This document shows positions 1-19,964 of a stretch of 64,000 nucleotides of DNA, one piece after another. The notes beneath the pieces were generated by a model. That model had not been told where the DNA came from and made no database searches. It saw only the letters and a list, made by a program, of their open reading frames with translations. The DNA comes from Nematostella vectensis (taxonomy: Eukaryota; Cnidaria; Anthozoa; Actiniaria; Edwardsiidae). The translations under genes were made by a program, and so were the position numbers. Within the stretch, counting starts at the first letter, position 1, and every line of letters begins with the position of its first letter. Location of the stretch: positions 7,986,801 through 8,050,800 of the forward strand of contig NC_064044.1 in the NCBI RefSeq assembly GCF_932526225.1, written 5' to 3'.

Positions 1-133
1 GCTCCAAAAATATAAACGGTCCAGCAACATAAAAAAGAATGTACTCGCAGTTAAAATCCTACAATGTATTGTTTTTAACGTCTCACATCTAGAGGGTGGA
101 AACAAATTGTAATACTACTATATATAACACAGT

Positions 134-494
134 AGCGGATCTAGAGGGAGGGTTTAGGGGGTACCCCCCCCCCTTGGGCTGCCAGAAAGCACTATGTAAC
201 AAAAAAATACCAAACTGAGCCAAACTGTACAGGACCCGAAATGATCCCAGGACCCGAAACGATCCACAAAAGTTCCCCAACTGATCCCGGGACCCGAAAC
301 GATCCCCAGGAGTCCCCGAAATGAACCCCAAGGAATTGCAAGGGTTGATTTCGGGGACTCCTCGGTATCGTTTCGGGTCCGAGGATCAGTTGGGGTACTT
401 TTGGGGATCATTTCGGGTCCTGGGATCGTTTCGGGTCCTGGGATCATTTCGGGTCCTGTACAAAACCCCCCTTTAGCGGAAAGCTAGATCCGCC
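134..494. mobile_element. Foldback/MITE-like element with GCGGATCTAG ends (family A)
   Basis: The ends are inverted copies: GCGGATCTAG on the left and CTAGATCCGC on the right. Inside, 226-345 and 362-466 form a long imperfect hairpin built from repeats of a GGACCCGAAA(T/C)GATCC-type unit. A C-rich run sits near the left end and a shorter CCCCCC run near the right. No coding capacity is credible; open frames here follow from the repeat. Related short elements lie at 8705-8837, 30160-30262 and probably 59388-59460. I did not find a clear target-site duplication. Confidence 0.6.
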
Positions 495-1499
495 TTGTAA
501 TATGTGGTCAGAATTCGGTCTTAGGAAGTCTCAGTCCGGACGTTCTCTAAAATGGTTCTAATAAAAGAGTTTTAAGGCGACTTACTACAGTACCAGAAGT
601 TCGATACCTCTCCACTTTGCGCTTTTGCTACACGGGCGCATTGCACTTTTTTCTAAATATAAATGCACTACATTACCAAGGAAGAATGAAAGTTCATATA
701 TTCTGCAATTTTTTTTAAGGTAGGGCGTGGTCTCTCCAAGATATGTCACCCTACCTAATCTAATACCAATAATGCTACTTCCAGATCGCAAGTTTCAATA
801 AAATAAACCCATGGAGATTGAAGATACTATTGTTTTCCAATTGCGGGGTGATTTTGAACAATTTTCACATGATCGTTTTTGAGAAAATTAACGATGTTGA
901 TTTTTGAGGTTTAATGTATACAATGTTAACCCGTATTATTTAGACCACCACAACTTCGACCAGGGAGGTAAATTGGACAACCAAACCTGTCTAGTATTTT
1001 GCTTAATACCTATATTCTAAGAATTGATGCCAAAACCGATTGAGAGTTTTTTTTAGATCGCGAGATTTCTTTCTTAGAACGTTGATGATGCCTCGCCATC
1101 TTAGAGAGCTACCACTTCATTCGGCGCTGCAAGAATAAAAATGCGTCCCATATCCAATCCCCACGTACAATATTTTTCTAAATCATTGACCGAATACTTT
1201 GATGATTAATTAGCATGCTGTGTAAATTGAGCGGTCATTGAAAACCTCCTTCATATCTTTTTATTGACCCTAAACGACGCATAATTCCAGCTCTTTCCCC
1301 TCGGACCTCTATGTTTTGGTCGTTTTCTATAGCTATTGTCTTGAGTGCGAAATGGAATGTGATTACACTTCGCTTGGTTGGTTTCCGAATCTTTTCCGAC
1401 AAATGCAAATTAACAAGGTATGCTTATCGATCAAATGTCACACGTATTCGTAACGCCGGGATGCGTATACGGGCAAGAACAGACTTGAGTGTTTGACTG
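495..1499. other. Non-coding stretch, nothing recognised
   Basis: AT-rich sequence with only short open frames of no recognisable similarity, and no splice-flanked coding segment that I can support. No RNA gene or clear repeat is visible. Confidence 0.5.
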
Positions 1500-2290
1500 A
1501 TCAAATTTGATCTAGTTTTTTTCTGTACCTTAGCCGGTTTATCCGAGTAAAGGATCTGCCATTGTAGCACGACTGAACACCTTGGGGTACAAAAGAGAAT
1601 AGCATTCTTTTACTATTTAAACATACAAGCAAATTCGATCTAGTTTTTTTTCTGAACCTTAGCCGGTTAATCCGGGCAAAGGATCTGTAACATGACTGAA
1701 CGCCTTGGGGTACAGAAGAAAATACCCTTCTTTTACGATTTAAAAATAAAAAAGCAAATCGATTTAGTTTTTTTTCTGTACCTTAGCCGGTTTATCCGGG
1801 CAAAGGATCTGTCATTGTAACATGACTGAACGCCATGGGGTACAAAAGAGAATAGCATTTTTTTTTTTTTTCATTTAAACATAAAATAGCATATTTGATC
1901 TATTTTTTATTTCTGCACCTTAGCCGGTTTATCCGGGCAAAGGATCTGTCATTGAAACATGACTGAACGCCTTGGGGTACAACAGAGAATAGCATTTTTT
2001 TACGATTTAAACATAAAAAAGCAAATTCGATCTAGTTTTTTTTTTTTTTTTTGTACCTTAGCCGGTTTATACGGGCAAAAGATCTGTCATTGTAACATGA
2101 CTGAACGCCTTGGGGTACAGAAGAAAATAGCATTCTTTTACGATTTAAACATAAAAAAGCAAATTCGATCTCGTTTTTTTTTTCTGTACCTTAGCCGATT
2201 TATCTGGGCAAAGGATCTGTCATTGTAACATGACTGAATGCCTTGGGGTACAGAAAAAAATGATATTCTTTTGATCCTGTGCCCTGGACG
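1500..2290. repeat. Six-copy tandem repeat, ~130 bp unit
   Basis: Six diverged copies follow one another. The anchor CCTTAGCCGG recurs near 1528, 1658, 1781, 1919, 2057 (intact or nearly so) and 2189 (altered). The anchor CTTGGGGTAC recurs near 1580, 1702, 1833, 1970, 2107 and 2240. Spacing varies from 122 to 137 bp, mostly through length changes in T-runs. Within each unit TGTACCTTAG and CTTGGGGTACA form an imperfect inverted pair about 85 bp apart. Open frames across the array are by-products. Confidence 0.85.
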
Positions 2291-4816
2291 AAAAGGATTC
2301 TTGTGAGACATCCGAACCCTTCCAGCTGAACAGCCTTTGTATATTTTTACTTCGTATCGTGCTTGAAATGATAATGATAACACCCTCACTTAGGATTTAA
2401 GTTTAAATCGGAATAACTGTGACATCTACATGCCTTTGGGAGGTCTTCTGGCCGGTTCGTCGGCCGCCCCCCATATTTGAATAAGTTGATCAAATTTGTT
2501 ATAATATTGTCATGATAGTAAAAGAGACTTGATAGTAAACAGGTTAAGGTCAGGATAGTAAGAGAAACTCCGCAAAATACATTGTGTGCTTAAAAGAAAC
2601 GAATTATCATAAAGTTCACTTCGCATAAAAAGGGATTTCCATAAGGACGTACAGAAGTCATTTCTATACTCGTTTAACGGAATGTAGAACGCAGAAAGAA
2701 CTACGGAGATCTCTATTCCAATAAAAAAGTTCAAACACAGAAGTGCGCCGTTCTCCCGTTTTGATCAGCGAATTCCACAAACCCTAATAATGAAGGGTTT
2801 TTAATACAAACTGAGAAAAAGATATCGAAAAAGCGGCACGAATATAAGCCCAGCACTAATGCGTGGGTTTTGCCTTTCGTTTAGTTTACGCTTGGACCCC
2901 CCAAAAATAATTCTTAACCAGAAATCTATCGGAGCAAAACCTGGATTGTACCCTACGTACTAACGGAATATTCACGATAAAATTCCGCATTCCCCTTACT
3001 TTGATTGTTTGGTTGGACGACTAAACACACTGACAAAAGTCATATACGTTGACAGATAAACCACACGTTTCCTCACCCCACACTTAGAGATTACGATAGC
3101 CTATGTGTTGGGCAGGAATGTTTTCATTACTAGAAACCAGGGTGCCCCCCGCCGAGATGGTACGCGAGACGGACAGTGCTGAATAACGTATGCGCATGCG
3201 CGTGCTCTGGCGAAAACAAGCACAATCGTAGTGTTGGATCGTTCGAGTAAAGGTACAAAAAGGCTGACTTCAGTCGCTGATTTAACTAACTGTACAGCAT
3301 TAAAACCATACTGTACAAAAGATTACAGATTTGTTTGATAATGAGGGAGTAATAAAGAAAATTATAGCCTTAGGTTTGGTGTAGTTTTCTTAGCATTCGC
3401 CAAAATGTGACAGTTCGCCGGTAAAACGCCGCCATTTCAAAACAAAAAGCTGGTTTAACCGCGCGGAACTGGAACTAGTCTTGCGTTTTTCAGCACTGGC
3501 CGCGAGACGTACAATCTCTGCAGGATCCAGTGTACGTTGCTAAAGCGCTAAGAAGCTGGGGCTCGTTATGCTTTTGTGACTCTTGAGCCGAACTTTGTAG
3601 TTTACCAAACGAACGTAGAGTAACTCTCGAAGCTTATATGGTTGTTTTTATAGCATTCTCACGAAAGCGAAAGAATACAACTCCATTATGTCATTGTATG
3701 GTTTCGATGTTTTGTTTATTACAGTTTCGTTTGCATTGTTTAAACCACAAGACACACAAAGTACGATTTTCAAGCAGTTTCGATCAGGATTTTGCTACGC
3801 CATTCTGGATTGGAATGTTTAGTTATTAAGTTCACTGTTCACTGCCAACAGAATAGCAGGAACTTCTTTAATAGGGATCACATGACCTTTCTGGGTAACC
3901 AATTCAAACCAACACAATCACGGAAATTACTGCGCCCGTCACACCAGAGAACGACGTAAAAATAAAATCTTTAAATGAAACTAAACCCATTCTAAAAAAA
4001 ATCTGGCCTTTTTTCTCAAGCGCTAAAAAAGTTGATTTTTCTTGCAGTTATTTTACCGATAAAAGCTTCAGCGCGAGCAAGTTCCCTATTGCATACGTTT
4101 TAAAGTCAATCTTTTGAACTTATCACACGTACGTTGGTTGAATTGAAGTAAAAAAGAATTCAGACCTAAGCTCGCTATATAGATTCACGTGTAAATGACG
4201 TGCATATGTTCAACGTACAGTGTTATAAGGTATAGTCGTCAGAGAAAACCCAAAGGCTCGTGAGAAATTTTTTGCAGATTTACTATATGAAAACTACGTT
4301 TAAGGGCCTGCGTTCCTTTTTTATCGCTTCGATTGCTATGGCGATCAGGCGATTGGAGTTTTTTAATTACTCCGATAATTGAATTAAAGGCAATCGTTTC
4401 CTTTTCAGGAATTCTCGATGTTTTAACACAACGGGTTAGAGTGCCATTAAATTTCACCCTGCTGGTATTTAAGAGGATAGATCACATTATTTTTTTTAAC
4501 CTGTGAAGGACTTTCTCATTTTTTTTTTAGCTAAGGAAAACGATACCATCAAATCCTTGCTCTAAGGGTTTAGTTGTCTTTCGTCTTTACATTTGTCGCC
4601 ACACGAAAAAAAATTCTATCTTAGCCTTGTTCCACTGTGATGGATATCAGTCGTATAACTATTCCTAATGACTATGCTGAACCAGACTAGATGCGCAATG
4701 GCCGATGATGGAATAGCTCCTTTAAAGGCCAAATGATTTGGAATTTTCACCATTTACTTTTTCAAATGGTCTCAAAGATCCCATCATGTCCACTCGTCGA
4801 GTTTCACCTCCCAAGC
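2291..4816. other. Intergenic stretch with no supported gene
   Basis: Only short open frames without recognisable similarity. The part around 3120-3560 is richer in CpG and carries an NRF-1-like palindrome GCGCATGCGC near 3188, so it could be a promoter. I found no coding exon beside it. Confidence 0.45.
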
Positions 4817-5887
4817 TTAGAGATTGTGCGTACTTTGTTGCTGGGTTCTTAATCTCGCGTCAGTAGCCATGCTAAAAGATTCGACTTGTACAATCTGTCG
4901 CCTTGCTTTCAAACAATTGCACGTGTAAAGTTTTGCAAAGCCTCGTCGATAGCTGGAGCTTTGAAACGCGTACAACACTGGATTAAGACATGAGTTTGAG
5001 AAAATTAGAGAAGTAAGAACGAAGTACGTATAATTAAAGAGGGGAGAGGAATTCTTGTCTTGGCTGTTTAGGAATTTCTTGGCGGTCAAGTAAATCATAA
5101 AAATGGCAAACGGCGCAAAACAGATAAAGTAGACGCCCGTAACTGATGCTAAGAGTTTTGCCAGCTTTTTCTTTTCCTCTCGCCCTTGAATCGTTTCAAC
5201 AGTCTCAGAGCAGATGGAGTTAGTTATGAGTAGGCCCTTTAAAATGGACAAATAGCAAGCAGTGATTATCAATCCAGGAATACAGATATTAATGCCAAGA
5301 TAGAAAGCAAGATAAGTAGCTATTTCTTTTCCAGTATTCAGGTCGAAGGCAGATATGCATACGTTTAGTTGTGGATCAAATTTAACGTCGATGAAAATTG
5401 GGATATTTAGTAAAATACTAACAAACCATATGACCAGTACGACCTTCCATACTTGTTCTCTCCCAAGTCTGAATCGGTGACTTAAAGGTTTCACCATGGC
5501 ATGGTAACGCTCAACAGCCACGACGGTAAGTAAGGCAACAGAAACACACACAAAAACTCCTACTATACCGTTCTCAAGCAAAACCCTACAGATCCATTCG
5601 TTGGTCAAATTGCTCCAGCCATTATAACCAAAGTGGAGTGATCCAAATACGAATTTATACAGGTAGGGGTTGGTAGACAGTGTTATAATGTCAGCCAGTG
5701 CGAGGTTTGCTAAGAGGTAGTTTGTTGTTGTGTGCATTGAACGCGTCGACCAAACAACCCTGATGACGGATACGTTACCAATTATTCCGACGATGGATAC
5801 AAAGAACTGGAGAGCGATAAGTACTACCAAGAATAAGTCCATCTTCAACTTGAGATCCAAACACTTGAAAAAGAGTGAGAAGTTCAA
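4817..5887 (-). CDS. Class A (rhodopsin-like) G-protein-coupled receptor, peptide-receptor type
   Basis: This is a seven-transmembrane receptor of the plasma membrane, encoded in one uninterrupted exon of 356 codons. Class A landmarks appear in order: GN in TM1, LANLALAD in TM2, a Cys before TM3 (WICRVLLENG), ERY at the end of TM3 (a DRY variant), Trp in TM4 (VIWFVS), Pro in TM5 (NICIPGLII), CFAP in TM6 where CWxP is usual, and NPVLYAF in TM7 followed by a Cys-rich tail (CNC) that may be palmitoylated. An in-frame Met at residue 16, just before TM1, is an alternative start. The pattern suits a neuropeptide-type receptor, but the ligand cannot be read from sequence. Intronless class A receptors are common in cnidarians. 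No neighbour suggests co-regulation. Confidence 0.93.
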   Translation of the reverse strand: MNFSLFFKCLDLKLKMDLFLVVLIALQFFVSIVGIIGNVSVIRVVWSTRSMHTTTNYLLANLALADIITLSTNPYLYKFVFGSLHFGYNGWSNLTNEWICRVLLENGIVGVFVCVSVALLTVVAVERYHAMVKPLSHRFRLGREQVWKVVLVIWFVSILLNIPIFIDVKFDPQLNVCISAFDLNTGKEIATYLAFYLGINICIPGLIITACYLSILKGLLITNSICSETVETIQGREEKKKLAKLLASVTGVYFICFAPFAIFMIYLTAKKFLNSQDKNSSPLFNYTYFVLTSLIFSNSCLNPVLYAFQSSSYRRGFAKLYTCNCLKARRQIVQVESFSMATDARLRTQQQSTHNL

Positions 5888-7254
5888 AACTTAGCACAAA
5901 GCAACGATTCCACAACAAATTGCCTTCTTCCCCTGAAAAATCAAAATCTTTTTCAAAGTCTACCCTGCAAATGTGTTCACCGGATTTGTTTGTTTCGATT
6001 GCCAAAAAGAAACAGTTTTGAGCTTACAAGTTCTCGGCTCAAATACACTCAGTTCCTGGGCCCTAAGAATTCGTAGGAAAAAAGCTTAAAAGAGTTATTC
6101 AGATACTTCCCTCATCTTCAACTTCTTATTTTCTGCCGGCCAAATGACAAAGCTTAAAGGTACTTAGGTTCTTCGCTGACTAATGGAATTTATAGTTTTG
6201 TGTCATTGCTATTGTTGACCAAAAGACGATACCAACACCCTCATCTTTTTCAAAGAATGTCTAGAAAGAAATATTACTGTCCTATCTTAAAAATCATAAC
6301 AGTTAAATGGAAGTTATACATGGTAACTAGGTTACGGTGTTTTTAATTGCATGGCAAAGCACACGTAAACAGGTGTCTTTGGTTGATTTCGTACTGCTCG
6401 AAAGAGAAAGAAAATGCACATTAAACCGGATTGCATTTATGAGCATACTATGTGAAAATCGCGCCACAGCATACAGCGATGCTGTTGTTTTCTTTTAATT
6501 AATATAACACGCTTAAAGGGATAAATAATAGGCGGTGTTTGCCACACAGGCCTTGACTGACACTTTGAAGGTTCAGTACCGGATACAGGTGGTGGTTTGA
6601 ATCAAAGTCCTTGGATTGAATTTTGTCTTTGTGTTCCACCTTCTAAACTCACGTGTAACGTGTAAAATACCGAGAAATTCTTGTTTCTGAAGCCTTTTCA
6701 AAATGGCCGCCACTACTTAGTTTCATATTGAAAAATCGTCAGAATTTTAGATTTGTGTTTTTCGGGCGCGTGTACTTGAGTATACCGAAACAAACATAGC
6801 TAGAGATTCTGTTCTGTCGCTTTTACATTTTCTATAACTCGAGACTATTTTTCTTGTGCACTTGTTAAATCAGATGCCATGATTGAATATTGTCTCGCTA
6901 AAAAAACAACAACAATAAAAATAGGTTTAGTATACATTTATTTTATTGTATTATTTGATTTAATTTTAATGAATATCTGATTATATGACTATAATAAATA
7001 CTAATTGTGCCTGGTTTAGGCCAGCCACCGGTATCATTTCTATGACAAAAGCGAAGGCAAGCTTTCTCGTTGCAGGGACCCCGATTTGTATTGATCTCTA
7101 CCGCGGATTGATTTAGGCGAAGTATCAGACTCGTACCAGTCGTTATTTGCTGTTGCGCGGACATCCACAGGATTCCTTAAGCCTAGAAGGAGGCTCGTTA
7201 GTAATTTTTTATAGCATTTTTTCATTTTACTCATTATAATTGCGTCTAGTAGTC
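5888..7254. other. Intergenic stretch upstream of the GPCR
   Basis: This contains the presumed promoter side of the minus-strand GPCR and otherwise AT-rich sequence. The frames near 6943-7294 match nothing I recognise and run into the adjoining inverted-repeat element. Confidence 0.45.
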
Positions 7255-7760
7255 TCAAATCTCGTCCGATTTCATTCATGTTTTCAGATGACAATATTTA
7301 AATCCGTATTTGATGGGCTACTGCTTAATTTTATTTGTTGGAAACCGATTGGGTTATTTAGCATATGAACAGACCAGTATTTTATGAACTTTCCAATATT
7401 TTTCCCAAAATAACCGATGCTTTATCTTTAAATTTGCAGAGAGACATGACTTTTACTAAGGCACAATGGGGATCATGCTCCACTAAAACGAGGAAGCACG
7501 AAATTGCTTATTTGTCGATTTTTAAGCGAAGACATTGGATTTTCAAGAGGATTCGAAATCTAAATAATTGTACGAATTCGCTCTTTGGTCATGTCTAATA
7601 TGTAGTTCCAGATAATATCCATACCCCCCCCCCCCCCCCCCCCCCCATTGACGGGGGCGGAGGTATGACCCGCCACCCCTCTGGAGTTTCCAACCCCCTG
7701 GAAAAAATAAATACAGTAACTGTTGAGGGAATTTCCCGGAATTTCCAATCCGCTCAATAA

Positions 7761-7792
<32 letters not shown>

Positions 7793-8215
7793 TATGGATA
7801 TTTTCTGGAACTACACAATCGATTTCGATTGTCCTTTACGTACATATGAAGACAACCACAAAGCTTTCATGGGCTGAAGACAACAGGTGTATCTGCTTCC
7901 TATATAACAAATTGAAGGATAACGCAATGTGTCCGAAGCTAAGGTAGAAAATGGAGTATGCGGACAAAACAAATTACATGGTCATCAGTTTAGACTTGCC
8001 ACTATCATCCCCATCATGCCTAATTTCTCTCCGCAAATTTAAAGAAAAAGCATCGCTTATGGTTTTGAAATATAATTCTAGGAAAGTTCATAAAATACTG
8101 GTCGGTTCATATGTGAAATAACCTTAAATCGTTTACCGATAAATAAAAAGAAACAGTAGCACATACGGATGATTAAATATCAGCCTCCGAAAACATGAAT
8201 GAAATCGGACGAGAT
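7255..8215. mobile_element. ~950 bp inverted-repeat (foldback) element with poly-C/poly-G arms
   Basis: The left arm (about 7262-7650) and right arm (about 7785-8212) are diverged reverse complements. Paired blocks include CTCGTCCGATTTCATTCATG near 7261 against its complement near 8196, CCAGTATTTTATGAACTTTC near 7374 against its complement near 8090, and GTAGTTCCAGATAATATCC near 7602 against its near-complement around 7795-7813. Next to the centre are a run of more than 20 C at about 7624-7647 and a run of about 30 G at 7763-7792, which could pair. No transposase is recognisable. The 100-residue frame over the centre is a by-product of the homopolymers. Confidence 0.75.
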
Positions 8216-8411
8216 CGCTCGCGTCTGCCCGCTCATTATCCATGGATGAAGTCACAGGGTCTCAATTAACGCAAAGAATCATAAAACGACGCCTTCAAAA
8301 CCCTTAAAATATCAAAACGTATGAAAGTTTGTTTTACTGACCATTGCCACTGCCACTAGACTTTTTGCCAATATACCTTATAAACCTTATATAGCTTATA
8401 TACCTTATATA

Positions 8412-8682
8412 GCATGGTGATGATGGTGATGGTGATGATGGTGATGATGGTGATGATGGTGATGATGGTGATGATGGTGATGGTGATAATGGTGATGATG
8501 GTGATGATGGTGATGTTGATGATAATGTTTGCGATGGTGATGGTGATGATGGTGATGATGGTGATAATGTTTGCGATGGTGATGGTGATGATGGTGATGG
8601 TGGTGATGATGGTGATGATGATGATGGTGATTATGATGATGATGATGGTGATGATGGTGATAATGTTTGCGATGGTGTTGAT
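8412..8682. repeat. (GATGGT)n-type microsatellite
   Basis: About 270 bp of GATGGTGATGAT-type hexa- and trinucleotide repeats, interrupted three times by the motif ATAATGTTTGCGATGG, which suggests a larger repeat of roughly 55-100 bp. The Met/Val open frame over it is not a gene. Confidence 0.9.
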
Positions 8683-8704
8683 CAGTGGGTGTCGTGTACC
8701 GGCA

Positions 8705-8837
8705 GTAGCTGATCTAGGGGGAGAGTTTAGGGGTTTTTAAAAACCCCCCTTTTGTTTTGTAACAAAAACTAATTACTCCCTCCCCCTTTGTCACTGAGCC
8801 AAACCCCCCTTTTGCGAAAGGCTAGATCCGCTCCTGA
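8705..8837. mobile_element. Short MITE of family A (GATCTAG ... CTAGATCCGC)
   Basis: Begins GATCTAGGGGGAGAGTTTAG and ends AGGCTAGATCCGC, with AAACCCCCCTTTTG-type blocks inside. It shares its ends and C-rich interior with the element at 134-494. Too short to encode anything. Confidence 0.55.
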
Positions 8838-9132
8838 CCAGGCTCCCTGCTCTTCCCTAAGAACACGACATAACGGAAAAACCTGGATAACGCGCAATTC
8901 CAGATAGAGAGAGAAGACACAATTTCTTACAATGGCTATAGGTTCCTTGTATTACGGACTGATTTTCAAAACACAAATAACGTGTGGCCGTAGTGCGCAT
9001 AACCAGATTTTGGCTTTTTAAGATAATTTTTCCTTAATCATCATAAGTTACTAAGTACTCAGAGAAATTCTCCACCTTATTCGATGTGAAATGGGCTTAT
9101 TTGGAGCGTCACGTCATGTTTTTCCGTCATGT

Positions 9133-16543
<7,411 letters not shown>

Positions 16544-16595
16544 CTTCCTTACTAAACAGAATGATGAACTGAATCTAAGAGATAAGAAATACGAG

Positions 16596-16603
16596 TATTT
16601 ATA
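16596..16603 (-). promoter_or_regulatory. Putative TATA box of the PAN-EGF-SRCR gene
   Basis: On the minus strand this reads TATAAATA, about 55 bp upstream of the first ATG (16543). That spacing fits a short 5' untranslated region. Position is the only support. Confidence 0.45.
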
Positions 16604-17823
16604 CAGAATCTTAGATGTTCCTGTTTTGAAATAAGATACTTAAAAGCAGTAATAGAAGTTCGGTTTTAATTCTTATCACAAAGAACCGCCCAAAGCAGGT
16701 CCTGATAAATAAAATTTGCACTTAAACGGTATTTCAAGTACCTTAGAAGACATTTTCCATTTTGCTACCTGATACAGTAATGCAGGTATAAAATGCAAGT
16801 ATTTTAAGATTCTTATTAGCGTCGGCCGTAGTGCTCATAAAATATTTAAATTTGGTTTGTAAATAATTTTGTTGCTCAGAGGTCCATTTTAAATATACAC
16901 AAGTGCATAAGGCTATAATAGCATTTTCTTTATTTAAAATAAACAATATTAACTTTACCCCAAATTATTCGTTTTTGTATACAAGGATATTATTATAATT
17001 ATTCTTATCAGATCTATGAATCGCTATGGCCATTTTATAGCTATCTATCTTTGTAACAAGACTGCTCTACAAATAAAGTAAGAAGTTAAGAAAACATTCA
17101 AAAGCCCATTGGGCTCCTTCAAAAAGACCGATTGTATTATCAATGTGAGATGTTGCAGAAAAAGTTAGCATTCGTTTGGTTTATTTCCTGTTCACAAAAC
17201 TCGTCAAATCTTATAATGGATAATGGCTTTGGATAAGGGATCTAATTAGGAAACCTAATACCCTCTTAAACGAACCTACACTGTCCTATTGCTGTCCAAG
17301 AAACGTTCTAGCTACGTTGTTATGACTATCGCTAATTAAATTTATTATCGTCTAATGTGTTTGCGCATATGACGATGAAAAGTGGATATTATTTCAAAAG
17401 TGTTTTTGCACTTGAAAGCGATGAGTATTTACTTTGCATTTTCTTTCTCCAAACAGCATTTTTTCTTATTATGGGCTCTTCTTTTATCTCGTTCATCGAA
17501 CCTCAATTTTTTTCCAGCTATTATGAGTTTTCTAATTAGGAAAACCACCCATTATCCCGTTCGGGCTCTCTCTGTCGGCATATTGTTGGGATAACATGCA
17601 TATTGTTGGGATGACATGTGAATGAATTTTGGTTCTCGATGGACGAGTCGAAAAAAGGGCCCATATAAGAAAAAAAAAAAATGTTTTGGACAAAACAAAA
17701 TTTGCATGAACATAATGCAAGAATATGCGATATGTTTTCTTTAATAAAACAATAAGAATGAAAACAAGCGAGTACCTGTTAATAACACAGGTAGCCCAGG
17801 CTCACGGCGAGTGTAGGTTTATT
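16604..17823. other. Intergenic AT-rich stretch
   Basis: No coding segment, RNA gene or clear repeat is supported. Homopolymer and AT-rich sequence dominate. Confidence 0.45.
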
Positions 17824-18014
17824 ACAGAGTTTGTATGAGCGAACAGAGTTTGTATGAGCGTACAGAGTTTGTATGAGCGTACAGAGTTTGTATGAGCGTA
17901 CAGAGTTTGTATGAGCGTACAGAGTTTGTATGAGCGTACAGAGTTTGTATGAGCGTACAGAGTTTGTATGAGCGTACAGAGTTTGTATGAGCGTACAGAG
18001 TTTGTATGAGCGAA
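17824..18014. repeat. 19-bp minisatellite, 10 copies
   Basis: Ten nearly perfect copies of ACAGAGTTTGTATGAGCGT. The first and last end in GCGA instead of GCGT. Because 19 is not a multiple of 3, the stop-free minus strand is open in more than one frame. Confidence 0.95.
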
Positions 18015-18599
18015 CAAATCTCGTTGAAATAAATATGCTGATTTGAAAATAAAACAGTAGCTTGACGTTGCTGCTACTCAAAACCGCAATTATTTGCCAT
18101 TCTAAGCTGTTTTAGCTGCTGCGAATTTTTCCCGTCGCCTTCAGCCCAGGTTTACCAACGTCTCAGTTAGTCTCTAGTCAATCTCAGTAACTAGCTCGAA
18201 TATTTTCACGATTGATCACCTGTAATTGTCTTATATCCAAGAATAAAGGTCACAATAAACTCTCATTGCTTTGTGATGTGTATTTATTCAGAATACGCGA
18301 TATTTCTATGACGTCTGAGCAGTTGAGGGATTTCGCCAATGAATTTTTAGGAAGAGAATTACACTAATGATCAATAGCAATAATAAGGTTGTTAGAATGA
18401 GCACAATTTTATTCTGCATTGAATTGTGCCCGCGCTGTGTTACTGTTTGTCGTCGCTTTCTTCAACGTGCAAGCCATACGAAGGGATGATAACAGCCACA
18501 ATGGAGTATTCGTAAAATTGGAAGGTTAGAAAGCTAGAACCTTTCAAAATGGTTTATTTATAACTTGGGTTACTTTTCCTATTTGTTTTCCCTTCCCCC

Positions 18600-19225
18600 G
18601 GTCTCTTCTTCTCTCTCTTTTTTTTATTCTTATTTTTCCTTCTTTTGAAACTTTTATTTTCATCGTCTACTACAACTTTTTCTTCTTCTTTTTTACTGTC
18701 CTTTCTATTTTCCCTTTATTACCTTCTTTTTCCTTCATTTTCATACTTTTTCTCTTTTTCTCACATTTTGTTTTTTACCTTCTCCTCCGTTTTCTCATTT
18801 TTTTCTTTTGTTGTTCTTTATTTTATTCCTTTCTTTATTTTTACATATTTTCTAGTCTTTTTCTTTTTCTTATCCTTCTTCATTTCCTTCTTCTACTTCA
18901 TACTCTTCTTCTTTTTCCTCTTCTTCTTCTGTTTCTTCTTCTTCCTCTTCTTCGTTTTCTTCTTCTCCTCCTTCTTTTTCCTCTTCTTCTATTTTTTCTT
19001 CTTCGTCTTTTTCTTTTTCTGTTTCTTCTATTTTCTCTTCTTCATTTTCAGCTTCTAGTGTTTTTTCTCCTACTTCTGCTTCTTCTTCTTTCTTCTTCTT
19101 CATTTTCTTCTTCTTCTTGTTCTTGTTCTTCTTGTTCTTCTTGTTCTTCTTGTTCTTCTTCTTCTTCTTCTTCTTCTTTTTCTTCTTCTGTTTCTTCTTT
19201 TTCCTCTTTTTCTCCTCGCGGTATT
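18600..19225. repeat. ~600 bp polypyrimidine tract, (CTT)n-rich
   Basis: The plus strand is almost purely C and T. It moves from T-rich mixed pyrimidine (18600-18900) to increasingly regular TTCTTC repeats (18900-19200). The complementary strand is polypurine. Long Phe/Ser or Lys/Glu open frames here are composition artefacts. Confidence 0.9.
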
Positions 19226-19964
19226 CCCGTCTCATTGGAACATCCGTGACGTCACCCATGCAATGCGGGCAAGGTTGCCCACAATACACGCCATGACACT
19301 GTCTGCGAGCTTTTAAATACGACAAAGAAAAGCGCTAAAGAATATTTGATAAAACACTCTGGAAGCAATGACTACCACGACCCCGAGGGTTGAAGAGTGT
19401 TATATACGATATTTTAATGTTTTATATTTTTTCGCATTTTTTGTAGAGCTGCGGAAAACTGGATTACCACAGGAAACCCAAAAATAATGCCAGAAACTAA
19501 GCAGTTGTTTTGCAAATCCTCTTTTAAGAGTGAAACCATTAAAAAATGAAAACCGCCACCTGCTTATTTGCTCAGCTACCACTGATAAGAAGGATGTACA
19601 CATATAACTTGCACATTTTGGGGGACGAGAATCAAATTCTGACAATAATTTTTGGTGATAATCAAATTTTCTGATTCATTTTCGCGCTTCCCCCCCTACA
19701 AAGTATACATTGATCAGTGTGTTCCCCCTTGTTTCCTACTGACTCGTATTCGTAACGTTCCTATATGTCAGGCGCTCAGTTGCTTAATATTTGCGTCCGT
19801 ACAGGTAATTTTGACGAACGTCTCTATATGTCACACGTCCCTATATGTCAGGTAGCGCTACGGATATAACTGCTTTTTCTGGCAAAGTATAATTCAAGAA
19901 AAAAATAAAGCGAAAAAGGTATTGCCCTCATTTTCTAATTATTGACTAATCTCAGATTTTCACA
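19226..19964. other. Unassigned stretch between polypyrimidine tract and pseudogene
   Basis: Contains a CRE-like TGACGTCA at about 19247. No coding exon is supported. Upstream exons for the following pseudogene were not found. Confidence 0.4.

Noticed and set aside
7040-7294. 84-codon minus-strand frame next to the foldback element, considered as a transposase remnant
   Set aside because: No recognisable transposase motif; too short to support.
8414-8740. Met/Val-rich 108-codon frame
   Set aside because: Translation of the GATGGT microsatellite running into a MITE.
17824-18014. CRISPR-like array
   Set aside because: The 19-bp units are directly adjacent with no spacers, in a eukaryotic context.
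18645-19325. Phe/Ser-rich (plus) and Lys/Glu-rich (minus) frames
   Set aside because: Pure by-products of the polypyrimidine tract.
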